A DNA stretch of 64,000 nucleotides from Pseudalkalibacillus salsuginis (GCF_021646685.1 NZ_JAKJHW010000002.1:434001-498000), one strand, 5' to 3'. Positions 27,147-35,929 are shown, counted from the stretch's first letter. Numbers and translations: made by a program. The notes: a model not told the origin generated them from the letters alone.

Positions 27147-27317
27147 TCAATGTATTTCATCTTTTTGTTTTCTTACATTTGCTTCTTCGATAAGAACCAT
27201 CCACTCAGCCTGTGCTCTTTTTAAAATATCCAGGTCTATCTCATCATTTAACATTTCCTCTAAGTGGATGAACCGGATGTATTCCTCACCAGTTAAATAG
27301 TTTTCAATGTTATCCAT
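27147..27317 (-). CDS. small hypothetical protein, 56 residues
   Basis: A short gene with ATG at 27317 and stop at 27147, preceded by GGTAGGAGAGAA (AGGAG, good spacing). The product is acidic with amphipathic helices: it begins MDNIENYLTGEEYIRFIHL, contains LKRAQAEWMVLIEEA and ends KQKDEIH. No transmembrane segment or cysteine. I do not recognise it. The good ribosome site and lack of frameshifts argue that it is real. Confidence 0.55.
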   Translation of the reverse strand: MDNIENYLTGEEYIRFIHLEEMLNDEIDLDILKRAQAEWMVLIEEANVRKQKDEIH

Positions 27318-27501
27318 TATAAATTCTCTCCTACCTTTCCATCTGTATTATATTTTAACAAAGATAGTCTTAGTTTTGTACCTATCGGTGTAATTTGAGT
27401 AATTCATTTATAACCATTTATAATTAAATATCTATTATTCCTTTTATGTATATCTGAAATTTGATATAATTAATTTAGCCTTAGGTAGAGGAGCGGACAA
27501 A

Positions 27502-27693
27502 ATGGAAGATAAGTACCCGGAAATCATGACGGTTTCCCAAGTCTCCGAATATTTACAAATTAGCGAAATAACAACATATAAACTCGTCCAGGAACATAAA
27601 ATTCCTGGCTTTAAAATCGGTCGCCATTGGCGAGTAAAAAAAGAAGATCTCTCAATTTTCATCGAAAAAATGAAGAACAATGAAAAAATCTAA
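27502..27693 (+). CDS. excisionase-family helix-turn-helix DNA-binding protein
   Basis: The 63-residue protein is a minimal MerR/excisionase-type winged HTH (HTH_17): MTVSQVSEYLQISEITTYKL, then HKIPGFKIGRHWRVKKEDL. These proteins bind DNA and often act as regulators or recombination directionality factors. It is the first gene of a plus-strand cluster whose next gene, a methyltransferase, starts 8 bases later. A regulatory role for that cluster is likelier than excision, as no integrase is near. The start follows GTAGAGGAG. Confidence 0.85.
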   Translation: MEDKYPEIMTVSQVSEYLQISEITTYKLVQEHKIPGFKIGRHWRVKKEDLSIFIEKMKNNEKI

Positions 27694-27701
27694 TCGAAGC
27701 G

Positions 27702-28328
27702 GTGACACAAGTGTTAGAAAATACCGGCGAGCGAATTATACCTGATGAAATGAAGCCGACAAACGGACTTTATCTGGAACACATTGCACGATATTACTTC
27801 TCCCTTCCTTATGTCAGCGGAAGGGTTTTAGATATGGCTTGTGGCTCTGGGTATGGAAGTCATTTTGTCGCAAAATCCAAGAAAAAAACGATATCAGAGC
27901 TTATAGCAGTGGATAATGCGGTGGATGCAATTGAATATGCATCAAAGCGTTACAATCATCCATTCGTCCAATACCATGTGGCGGATGCCTTAAACCCAAA
28001 TCTGAAACAAGAAATTGGAACGTTTGATACAATACTTAGTTTTGAAACGATCGAACACATACCTAACGAACAAGAATTTGTCAACAACTTATTTCATTTA
28101 TTGAATCCAGGGGGAATGCTGGTTTTGTCTACTCCATTTGGTCAAGGTCGAAATGAACCTTGCGGCTCCCCTTTTCATTATTTCCAGTTGACCCCCGAAG
28201 AGTTTGAAAATCTTTTTACCCCCTATCCCTTTTCCAACTTGGAGACCTATCACCAACGTGGTGTGACGATTGAACCACCGAGGCAAGGTGTGAAGTATGC
28301 TCTTGGTGTTGCAGTATGTAAAAAATAA
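27702..28328 (+). CDS. class I SAM-dependent methyltransferase
   Basis: A 208-residue methyltransferase. The SAM-binding motif I is VLDMACGSGYG (about 46-56), an acidic residue ends strand 2 (AVDNA) and the motif IV-like FDTILSFETIEHIP lies near 110. It starts with GTG 8 bases after the HTH gene, so the two are co-transcribed. The LEHIARYYFSLPYVSG opening is common in small-molecule or protein methyltransferases of this group. Substrate unknown. Given the RNase J and RF3 genes downstream, an RNA or translation-factor target is an attractive but unproven guess. Confidence 0.83.
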   Translation: MTQVLENTGERIIPDEMKPTNGLYLEHIARYYFSLPYVSGRVLDMACGSGYGSHFVAKSKKKTISELIAVDNAVDAIEYASKRYNHPFVQYHVADALNPNLKQEIGTFDTILSFETIEHIPNEQEFVNNLFHLLNPGGMLVLSTPFGQGRNEPCGSPFHYFQLTPEEFENLFTPYPFSNLETYHQRGVTIEPPRQGVKYALGVAVCKK

Positions 28329-28416
28329 TCATGCCACTTTGAATAATAGATCAACACACATGGCTGCCCTGATACGGCTGCCTTCAAAAAGAATGTCTGA
28401 AAGAAGGTGTATTGGT

Positions 28417-28689
28417 GTGGAGAATATAATAATAAAGAAATTTCATAAAAATGAAATCCGGTTTGCCTTTGTTACTCACGGCCGTCTGTATACATTGTTA
28501 ATGGTTAAGGATTCAAACTGGGTTTTGAAGACATTTGATAAGGATTTGATTGAAAATCCCATCCATTATAAGAATCTGTTAAACGAATTCTTTTCAAATT
28601 GGGAAATCTTAAAGTTTTTATCTGATCAAAATATAAAAATTTCTGATATAAATATCGACAACGAAGAAAAAGACAAGGAGTTTATGTGA
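28417..28689 (+). CDS. small hypothetical protein
   Basis: I place the start at GTG 28417, which has GAAGGTG 8 bases upstream; the product is about 90 residues. The open frame extends upstream to 28297 into the methyltransferase, but that part looks non-native. The protein contains HGRLYTLLMVKDSNWVLKTF and EFFSNWEILKFLSDQNIKIS, mixed alpha/beta in appearance, with no membrane segment. I do not recognise it. Its stop is one base before the next small gene, indicating an operon. Confidence 0.6.
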   Translation: MENIIIKKFHKNEIRFAFVTHGRLYTLLMVKDSNWVLKTFDKDLIENPIHYKNLLNEFFSNWEILKFLSDQNIKISDINIDNEEKDKEFM

Positions 28690-28690
28690 A

Positions 28691-28867
28691 GTGGCAATAT
28701 GGGTTATATGTAAAAAATGTAATGGTGTCGGTAAAATAAAACGAAAGTGGTTTTTCGGGCGAATAGACAGGTGTTCCCTATGTAAGGGGACAGGTCGTTT
28801 GATTGAAAGAACATATCAATATAAGCTATTGAAGAAAAAGAAGAAGTCACACCGTAAACGAAAATAA
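28691..28867 (+). CDS. small CxxCxGxG zinc-finger protein
   Basis: A 58-residue protein starting with GTG at 28691 and ending at 28867. It has two DnaJ-type zinc-binding knuckles, CKKCNGVG at 7-14 and CSLCKGTG at 28-35, and a very basic tail (KLLKKKKKSHRKRK) that could bind RNA. It is squeezed between the preceding small gene (1-base gap) and RNase J (17-base gap with GGAGG). The CxxCxGxG pair normally occurs four times in DnaJ; here only two halves make a single zinc site. Confidence 0.7.
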   Translation: MAIWVICKKCNGVGKIKRKWFFGRIDRCSLCKGTGRLIERTYQYKLLKKKKKSHRKRK

Positions 28868-28884
28868 AAAGATGGAGGTATCCC

Positions 28885-30546
28885 ATGAAAACTACCCCAC
28901 CTATCAAAATATTCGCTTTAGGCGGTCTTGGTGAAGTCGGTAAAAATATGTATGGAATACAATACGAAAATGAAATCATTTTGGTTGACTGCGGAATTAA
29001 GTTTCCAGACGAAGAACTACGGGGAATCGACTATGTCATTCCTGATTTCACATTCCTGGAAAAAAATAAAGACCTTATCAAAGGGTTATTCATCACCCAT
29101 GGGCATGAGGATCATATCGGCTCCATCCCCTTCCTTTTGAAGCGATTGAATGTACCTATATACGGGGGGAACTTATCGATTGGATTTATAAAATCGAAAC
29201 TTGAAGAACATCATCTGCTCCGAAATGCTATATTAAAACCTGTTGATGAGGATTCAAGGATTGAATTCAAAAATTTTTCCGTGCGATTTTTAAAAACAAG
29301 CCATAGCATTCCTGATTCTTTTGCTGTATGTGTATCCACACCCTATGGAAATATCGTACAAACAGGCGATTTCAAATTCGATCTGACACCTAGGGGCGGA
29401 GATTATGACATTGGAAAAATTGCTGAAATCGGTAATGAAGGTGTCTTCTGTTTAATGTCAGATAGCACGAATAGCGAAATACCTGGTTTCTCTTTATCAG
29501 AATCAGCCGTAAGAGAGACTTTGTTTGACATTGTTAATCAAATTGAAGGCAGGATTATTTTTGCAACCTTCGCCTCGAATATATACCGATTACAACAGGC
29601 AATTGAAGCTTCAATTGCTTTCGGTCGTAGAGTAGCGGTGTTTGGAAGAAGTATGGAGAGGTCAATTAGAATCGGCCGTGAGTTAGGATACATTCAAGCA
29701 CCCGATGATACCTTTATTGCTGGGCATGAATTAAATAAATATCCTGCTCGGAAGATTACCATATTGTGTACTGGAAGCCAAGGAGAGCCAATGGCTGCTC
29801 TAGGAAGGATTGCCAAAGGGCTGCATCGGCAGATCCAAGTGATACCCGGCGATACAGTTATTTTCTCCTCATCACCTATTCCAGGGAATGCAACTAAAAT
29901 ATATAAGTTGATTGATCAATTGGAACGGATCGGTGCGAATGTCATACATAGTAAAATGAGTGACATCCATACATCGGGACATGGTACCCAGGATGAACAG
30001 AAATTGATGATCCGTTTGTTAAAACCGGAGTATTTCGTACCGATTCATGGCGAATATCGGATGCTCGTCAATCATGTGAAGCTGGCTGTTGATTGTGGTG
30101 TGGAACCTGAAAAAACCTTTGTTTTAGATAATGGAGAGATTCTTGAATTAGATAAGGATGGCGGTCAAGTTACAGGGTCCTTTCCTGCAAATCCAGTCTA
30201 TGTAGATGGAACAGGGATTGGGGATATTGGAAATATTGTTCTTAGGGATCGAAGGCTCCTCTCGTTATATGGTACAGTCATAGTCACCATTACGATTGAT
30301 TCCAAAAATGGGGAGTTGCTTTCCGGACCTGCTCTTGTTTCGCGAGGATTTGTTTACATGAAAGAATCAGGTGAGTTGTTAAGTGAAGCTGAACGGCTTA
30401 TTGAAAAGGAAGTCAGAATGATGCTCTCAGATGGTATAACAAAATGGTCTGATCTTAAAAAGAAAATTTCAGATCTACTCACCTCTTATTTCTTTGAAGA
30501 AACCAAGCGGAGCCCAATCATACTCCCCATTATCATGGAAGTTTAA
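28885..30546 (+). CDS. ribonuclease J paralogue
   Basis: The 553-residue metallo-beta-lactamase/beta-CASP ribonuclease is strikingly like B. subtilis RNase J1. The metal site HGHEDH is at 72-77, TGDFKFD near 160, SDSTNSE near 193 and the beta-CASP motifs HTSGHG and PIHGEYRM lie near 370 and 390. The C-terminus ILPIIMEV is conserved. RNase J enzymes degrade RNA 5' to 3' and endonucleolytically. The housekeeping rnjA copy is expected elsewhere, so this is probably an extra, accessory paralogue. GGAGG precedes the ATG. It is followed after 24 bases by prfC. Confidence 0.93.
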   Translation: MKTTPPIKIFALGGLGEVGKNMYGIQYENEIILVDCGIKFPDEELRGIDYVIPDFTFLEKNKDLIKGLFITHGHEDHIGSIPFLLKRLNVPIYGGNLSIGFIKSKLEEHHLLRNAILKPVDEDSRIEFKNFSVRFLKTSHSIPDSFAVCVSTPYGNIVQTGDFKFDLTPRGGDYDIGKIAEIGNEGVFCLMSDSTNSEIPGFSLSESAVRETLFDIVNQIEGRIIFATFASNIYRLQQAIEASIAFGRRVAVFGRSMERSIRIGRELGYIQAPDDTFIAGHELNKYPARKITILCTGSQGEPMAALGRIAKGLHRQIQVIPGDTVIFSSSPIPGNATKIYKLIDQLERIGANVIHSKMSDIHTSGHGTQDEQKLMIRLLKPEYFVPIHGEYRMLVNHVKLAVDCGVEPEKTFVLDNGEILELDKDGGQVTGSFPANPVYVDGTGIGDIGNIVLRDRRLLSLYGTVIVTITIDSKNGELLSGPALVSRGFVYMKESGELLSEAERLIEKEVRMMLSDGITKWSDLKKKISDLLTSYFFEETKRSPIILPIIMEV

Positions 30547-30570
30547 ATTATTGATAGAAAGGTATTTATT

Positions 30571-32133
30571 ATGAGGAAATCATCACAACTAGAAGAAGAG
30601 ATCAACAAAAGAAAAACATTCGCGATCATTTCCCATCCTGATGCAGGGAAGACGACATTGACTGAAAAGATCCTATTCTTAAGTGGGGCAATCCGTTCTG
30701 CAGGGACGGTTAAATCTAAAAAGTCCGACAAGTATGCGACCTCCGATTGGATGGAAATGGAGAAACAGCGTGGAATCTCAATTACATCAAGTGTCATGCA
30801 GTTTACCTACCAGGATAACAAAATCAACATTTTGGATACTCCTGGTCATCAGGATTTCAGTGAAGACACGTACCGTACATTGATGGCAGTTGATAGTGTC
30901 GTTATGATCATTGATGCTGCAAAAGGTGTGGAAGCTCAAACGAAGAAATTATTTAAAGTTTGCAGTGATCGTGGAATACCCATTTTTACGTTCATCAATA
31001 AAATGGATCGACAGGGCCGGGAGCCTTTCGAATTGCTTGAAGAAATCGAGGAGGTTCTTGGGATTCAATCCTTTCCAATGAACTGGCCGATTGGGATGGG
31101 ACATTCTTTTCAGGGTGTTTATGACCGTGTTGTAGAAAAAGTCCATTTATATAATGAACAGAAGGAACACCAATCCTATCAATTAGATAAGGGAAATTGG
31201 AACGAAGATATTTTAAAAGACTTGATTGAACCTGAGCAACTCCTTGAACTACAGGAGACCATAACACTGTTAAATGAAGCAGGAGATTCTATGGATTTAC
31301 AAGCAATCAAGCAAGGAAAACAAACACCTGTTTTCTTTGGGAGTGCCATCTCCTCTTTCGGAATTCCTTCCTTTATGGAACATTTTTTAGAACTTGCACC
31401 CGAACCCCAGGGACGTGATAGCAATAATGGATTTATTCACCCCAGTAATCGAGACTTTTCCGGGTTCGTTTTTAAAATTCAAGCGAACATGAACCCTGCA
31501 CACCGTGATCGGATCGCATTCATGAGGGTATGCTCAGGAAAGTTTATCAAGGGTATGGAAGCATGGAATGATCGTACGGCCAAATCTGTCAAGTTAGCAC
31601 AGGGACAACAATTTTTCGCGGCATCCAGAGGGAATATTGATGAAGCCTTCCCCGGAGATATCGTCGGTTTATATGATCCTGGACTATATCAAATCGGAGA
31701 TACACTTTGCGGTACAAAAAATACGTTTTCTTTCGGGAAGCTGCCTCATTTCCCTCCAGAGCATTTTGCCAAGGTTCGTGCAAAGAATGCGATGAAACAA
31801 AAACATTTTTATAAAGGTGTTTCTCAGTTGGCAGAAGAAGGTGCTGTACAGGTTTACAAAACAGATAAAATGGAAGAAACCATTCTGGGGGTTGTAGGTG
31901 TCCTCCAGTTTGAAGTGTTTGAACATCGCCTGAAAACAGAGTACGGTGTGGATCTGGATATACAACCTCTTCCCCACTCCTGTGCTCGTTGGGTGTCGGA
32001 AGATAAAAACATAAAGATAGATAACCAGAACTACCTTGTTCATGACCAGGTAGGAAATCCAGTTATCATTTTCGAAAATGATTTTTCCCTAAGATGGTTT
32101 AAGGATAAAAATCCTGACATAGAGATATATTGA
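30571..32133 (+). CDS. prfC: peptide chain release factor 3
   Basis: A 520-residue translational GTPase. The P-loop is SHPDAGKTT at 21-29, G3 is DTPGHQDFSED and G4 is NKMDR; the RF3-specific downstream domains follow (HFPPEHFAKVRAKNAMKQ and HSCARWV near the C-terminus). RF3 recycles RF1 and RF2 from the ribosome after termination. B. subtilis lacks RF3, so its occurrence here, beside an additional RNase J, suggests acquisition as part of an accessory RNA/translation operon. The start follows AGAAAGGTATTT. Confidence 0.95.
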   Translation: MRKSSQLEEEINKRKTFAIISHPDAGKTTLTEKILFLSGAIRSAGTVKSKKSDKYATSDWMEMEKQRGISITSSVMQFTYQDNKINILDTPGHQDFSEDTYRTLMAVDSVVMIIDAAKGVEAQTKKLFKVCSDRGIPIFTFINKMDRQGREPFELLEEIEEVLGIQSFPMNWPIGMGHSFQGVYDRVVEKVHLYNEQKEHQSYQLDKGNWNEDILKDLIEPEQLLELQETITLLNEAGDSMDLQAIKQGKQTPVFFGSAISSFGIPSFMEHFLELAPEPQGRDSNNGFIHPSNRDFSGFVFKIQANMNPAHRDRIAFMRVCSGKFIKGMEAWNDRTAKSVKLAQGQQFFAASRGNIDEAFPGDIVGLYDPGLYQIGDTLCGTKNTFSFGKLPHFPPEHFAKVRAKNAMKQKHFYKGVSQLAEEGAVQVYKTDKMEETILGVVGVLQFEVFEHRLKTEYGVDLDIQPLPHSCARWVSEDKNIKIDNQNYLVHDQVGNPVIIFENDFSLRWFKDKNPDIEIY

Positions 32134-32553
32134 TCAGTCCTTAAATTCTTTGATGCTTTTTATAATTGAAATGTTACCCTATATAACCATTTACGAATTG
32201 GAGAGCTGCACTTCCCGCATCGCATATATCATGAAGCGTGATTGTGCATCTCCGCCACTTTTCAATATTAAATTTTTTCACTATGTATTTTTGATAAACT
32301 TTTATTGAATATTTCGGTTAATTAAAGATGATACTCTTCTAAATTCCTCTAACTCCCCTAAACTCATTTCAAAATTTTCTAAACAACAGAAGATTTGAAA
32401 AAAGAAACATTACTTTGGTCCGACTTGAAACCAATAGAGAGTGTTTACTAAAAAACAAAAAAAGTCTATATACGACAAAATCCCATGGTACAAAAAACGG
32501 TTATCCTATGAGAAACTAAGGGTAGTACAAATCAGTCACAAGGGGGATTTCCG
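32134..32553. other. intergenic region without a recognisable gene
   Basis: A-T rich spacer after prfC. The minus strand briefly reads MRCGKCSSPIRKWLYRVTF, which could be a scrap of a zinc-ribbon protein, but there is no start, no ribosome site and an in-frame stop just before it. No convincing prfC terminator was seen. A possible ribosome site (CAAGGGGGATT) serves the next gene. Confidence 0.4.
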
Positions 32554-32844
32554 ATGAAAAACTTTTTTTCTTTTAATGTGTCGTCTCAACATTTACGACT
32601 AGTACATATATTAGACCTTTATAAGTTTTGCCAAAAGCACTCAAGTACTGTTTATATCTATGCAAAAGATAAATGTTGCAAGGTAGAATATCTTCCGAAT
32701 CTTGTTTCTTTCGTGATTAGTCTTAATTGCAAAGTTTTGATGATTGTGGTTGAAGGAGTTCATTCAATGGAGGAAAAACAACTACTTGAAAAGTTGTTGA
32801 AATCCAACCATCCAAATAAAAGGTATTATTCCTTCATGAATTAA
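32554..32844 (+). CDS. HPr-like protein without the usual phosphorylation sites
   Basis: The 96-residue product resembles the HPr/Crh fold in its spacing of hydrophobic residues: a first strand (FFSFNV), a helix (VHILDLYKFCQKHSS), strands VYIYAKDKCCKVEYL and KVLMIVVEGVHSMEE, and a final helix (QLLEKLL). The active-site GIHARP loop with His15 and the KS46 regulatory serine region are not present, so it cannot act as a normal PTS phosphocarrier. AGGGGG lies 8 bases before the ATG. Single gene. Family call is by pattern and moderately secure. Confidence 0.5.
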   Translation: MKNFFSFNVSSQHLRLVHILDLYKFCQKHSSTVYIYAKDKCCKVEYLPNLVSFVISLNCKVLMIVVEGVHSMEEKQLLEKLLKSNHPNKRYYSFMN

Positions 32845-33382
32845 CCTGATCTTTAGTTTAAGTACATTTCTTCTAATCCTCCAAGGTACTACCTATATGA
32901 TGAATATAAACTATCTGTGATCCATATATGCTTTGTAGTTTGATTTTCTCCTGATGAAGGCTATTCCTCATCATAAGAACAACTACTACCTTTCTCACTT
33001 TATTACTGTAAAGCCCTCTTTCTTAAAAGTTTTTAATTTTGTCATGTTTTTTATAAAATGAATGGATGAAATCCTGTTTGTTTAGCTTTTTTGTTTATTG
33101 TTTTATCTTAACTTGCCACAATCTTTTAACCTCTACCAATTGCTGCCCATTGAATTCCATTCTGTATATATCTGGTTTAGGTTTGTAGTAAAAAATCCAA
33201 ATCACACTTAGTGTCATAATATCCCATTATCAAAGTCATAACAGCTCCGGGAGTACCTAATACTACCTTCTTTCCTAGATAGGTAGTTAATTACTCTTTT
33301 AAGACTTTGATAGGTCTTCTCTGTCAATCAGCATTAGATTCTCCTCCCATTAACGAGAAGTTTGGATCAGAAAATGATTTTT
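32845..33382. other. intergenic region with decayed repeats
   Basis: No intact gene. TCATCATAAGAACAACTAC near 32968, followed by TACCTTTCTCACTTT, nearly repeats 22858-22895, evidence of a dispersed decayed sequence. The stretch is A-T rich and has many stops on both strands. Confidence 0.4.
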
Positions 33383-33565
33383 TTAGTAAAGGGGATAATT
33401 CTTATCAGATATTCTCTTAACTTCAGCAGCAAAAATCCTCTCCTTAAGGTCTTCAAATACTAAAACCTCTTGCCCTATTTGTTTAGCTAATATCCCCTGA
33501 TAGTTTATAAATGTCAAATAGAGTTCTAGAGCAACAACTTTATATATTAAAGCCCAAGATTGTTG
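33383..33565 (-). pseudogene. unrecognised gene fragment
   Basis: An open minus-strand stretch of about 60 codons reads LELYLTFINYQGILAKQIGQ, then EVLVFEDLKERIFAAEVKRI and SDKNYPLY with TAA at 33383. It has a protein-like composition but no start codon; an in-frame TAA lies just upstream. Family unknown. Confidence 0.35.
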
Positions 33566-33680
33566 TTAAGCATTTATCATTCTATATTGCCTGGTCAGAT
33601 TCCCAGTCCGAATTTGGTACTTATAGAACAGCTCTAATCATATTCTTATAAAAGAAAACAATAGGGAGGAGGTCAAGTTA

Positions 33681-35093
33681 GTGGAAAAAGTTAAAGTTGG
33701 TTTACGGCCAATTGTAAGTAAGATAAATTTACCCACTGTTTTGAAAACAACTATACTTCCAGGTAATTCAATTGAAAGATTATTTATTGCAACCCAAATA
33801 GGAGAGATCTTTTACATAGAAAACGGAGTTATCAGGACTTTTTTAGATATACGCCCGCGAATCATAAAACTAGGTGTTTCTAGTGGTGGATATGATGAAC
33901 GGGGATTGCTAGGGCTGGCGTTTCATCCCGACTTTTATTATAACGGTCTGTTTTATCTTCATTATTCAGTAGCTGGAACACAAGGTCCAGGTGCATATCC
34001 TAAAGGTTTTAAACCTGACCCATGTGATCCTGGAACCTTAAACCTAAGATGGGTAAATAGAGAAACACAATATGACCATATTGATACAGTAGAAGAATGG
34101 ATCTTACAATCAAGTGGTCATCCTCAAAAACTACGGACACTACTTAACTTAAGAAGACCATTTTCAAATCATAATGGTGTCAACAGTTTAAACTTTTCAC
34201 CTGAAACAGGAAAACTTGTTTTAACCACCGGTGATGGTGGGTCAGGCTATGATCCATTTAACTTAAGCCAGGACGATCTAGAAATCGCTGGTAAAATAAT
34301 TGAAATTGATGTAAGTAAGAATACATACATCAATACTCCACCCATTGTCACACGTTTTAATGAACTTCCCATAAGTATTCAGGAAATGCTCACGGTAATG
34401 GCAAAAGGGGTTCGCAATATACCAGGCATTTCATTTCAAAGGTTTTATAATCAGTATATTAAATATTCGGGAAATGTCGGACAGGATTTGGTCGAGTCGA
34501 TTTTTTCATTCGTTCATTATAAACCAATTCCGGTTACTCAGCTTATTCAAGCTTCTTTTATGAATTCTGAACCTGACCAAGAAGGATTTATTAACTTTGG
34601 ATGGCGAGGGTGGGAAGGTTCTTTTCCAACTTCAACTATAAGACGCTGTACTAAAAATCCGACTTTGGATGAGAAAACAATTGCTTATTACAATGAAGCA
34701 GTAACACTTTCAGGGAGTCGTCTTCTGCCTTTAACTAGTTATTTTCATAAAGATCCCAGACCCGGCAAGTTTGGAGGAACTGCACTTACTGGAGTCCAGC
34801 CATATATGGGGAAAGGAATCCCTCGTTTAACAGGGAGGGTTGTGTTTACCGATCTTGCCCGGAAAGAATCTCAACCTCACGTTAGAGGGGCTTTAGCTTA
34901 TACCTGCGTAAGACCAGATGGTAAACAAAATGATTTTGATATGATTCATATCGATTATGATTTTGGATCTCAATCAGCCTATTATGTTAGTTTGGGAACG
35001 AATCTGAATCAAACCAGATTATACTTAGGGGTTTATGGCTCTATGAAAGTGACTGATTTTAACCAAGGCACTGTTTTTGAAATAGTTCCATGA
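33681..35093 (+). CDS. PQQ-type soluble glucose/sorbosone dehydrogenase-like protein
   Basis: A 470-residue six-bladed beta-propeller protein of the GSDH (glucose/sorbosone dehydrogenase) family. LFIATQIGEIFYIENG and RGLLGLAFHPDF are the classic first blade. FSNHNGVNSLNFSPETGKL contains the catalytic-type His, followed by TGDGGSGYDPFN. Family members oxidise sugars with PQQ, usually in the periplasm or outside the cell. Here there is no signal peptide, and PQQ synthesis genes are not in the window, so another cofactor or role is possible. GGGAGGAGGTCAAG precedes the start GTG. It stands alone. Confidence 0.82.
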   Translation: MEKVKVGLRPIVSKINLPTVLKTTILPGNSIERLFIATQIGEIFYIENGVIRTFLDIRPRIIKLGVSSGGYDERGLLGLAFHPDFYYNGLFYLHYSVAGTQGPGAYPKGFKPDPCDPGTLNLRWVNRETQYDHIDTVEEWILQSSGHPQKLRTLLNLRRPFSNHNGVNSLNFSPETGKLVLTTGDGGSGYDPFNLSQDDLEIAGKIIEIDVSKNTYINTPPIVTRFNELPISIQEMLTVMAKGVRNIPGISFQRFYNQYIKYSGNVGQDLVESIFSFVHYKPIPVTQLIQASFMNSEPDQEGFINFGWRGWEGSFPTSTIRRCTKNPTLDEKTIAYYNEAVTLSGSRLLPLTSYFHKDPRPGKFGGTALTGVQPYMGKGIPRLTGRVVFTDLARKESQPHVRGALAYTCVRPDGKQNDFDMIHIDYDFGSQSAYYVSLGTNLNQTRLYLGVYGSMKVTDFNQGTVFEIVP

Positions 35094-35173
35094 ATCATAA
35101 CTATAAAATTCTATGAAACTTTAAACCATCAAAATGGGTGTAGTTACTATTACTGGGATAATTTGGAGTATCA

Positions 35174-35734
35174 CTAATGTATAATCATTTTTACTCTTTT
35201 AAAAATGATTAATGCCATTTCAACCCATAACCAGCTATATAGGAAAGCAAATAAAAAGATACTTCCAGTTGTAAGAAATGAAAAGGAATCAGAGACGGCT
35301 GGACCTAAAACTGGAAAGTGAAAAATAAATAGTAGACTTATAATTCCTAACATTAAAAGAATTGTACCAGTAGCAATAATACTTAATCTCTTCCTAAAAA
35401 AGTGAAAAGATGCCCCTATGCCAAGTCCTAACAATCCTGTTGTAAAAGGAAATACAATTAGTTCAGTTGGCTGTAGGATGAACAACAACATAATTGTCAG
35501 AAAATAGGACATTACTCCAAATGGAATGGAAAACATAGAACATAACAGAATAGGTGCAGTGGCAAGCGGACTTAAAAAATATCCTATACCTGGTAAATAG
35601 CCACCAGCAGCCTGTAGAATAGCAGCAATACAAGCAAAAATAGACCCTAAAATAAGCTTCATCGTTTTATTATGCCTATTGAATATTAATTGAGATAAAC
35701 GAACCTCATCAGAAATAGGTTTTAAAAAATACAC
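35174..35734 (-). CDS. hypothetical polytopic membrane protein
   Basis: The 186-residue protein has about five hydrophobic spans after a hydrophilic start (FLKPISDEVRLSQLIFN). Segments such as IPFGVMSYFLTIMLLFI and GLLGLGIGASFHFF suggest an S-component-like or YybS-like membrane protein, but I cannot assign it. The GTG start at 35734 follows GAGGTGG; an ATG 24 codons in (MKLILGSIF) also has a plausible position. The first 59 codons plus the upstream region are duplicated at 44808-45092. Confidence 0.65.
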   Translation of the reverse strand: MYFLKPISDEVRLSQLIFNRHNKTMKLILGSIFACIAAILQAAGGYLPGIGYFLSPLATAPILLCSMFSIPFGVMSYFLTIMLLFILQPTELIVFPFTTGLLGLGIGASFHFFRKRLSIIATGTILLMLGIISLLFIFHFPVLGPAVSDSFSFLTTGSIFLFAFLYSWLWVEMALIIFKRVKMIIH

Positions 35735-35841
35735 CTTTCCACCTCATTCTAAATGATTTATACGTTACCATACATTATATTTACCATTTATTAGAGGTGA
35801 ACTAATATTAAAAATCAAAACTTCAATATCCTGTGTAATGA
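35557..35841. repeat. 285-bp direct duplication, copy 1
   Basis: It matches 44808-45092 over its full length with only about ten differences and in the same orientation. It covers the 5' part of the membrane gene at 35174 and about 107 bases upstream of its start. The two copies bracket a 9-kb mosaic of foreign and truncated genes. Confidence 0.92.
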
Positions 35842-35929
35842 GTATCCTTAGCAGGAATATCTCAATGTTCTTATATAGGGCGATCAACCGATGAAATCTC
35901 GGAGAAATAAAAAAATAAGGAGTATTTTT

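Noticed and set aside
27502-27693. Phage excisionase as evidence of an integrated element
   Set aside because: No integrase, attachment-site duplication or phage gene nearby; small HTH_17 proteins are often ordinary regulators.
28297-28416. Extension of the small hypothetical gene upstream to 28297
   Set aside because: It overlaps the methyltransferase end, has no ribosome site and unnatural composition; GTG 28417 has a good site.
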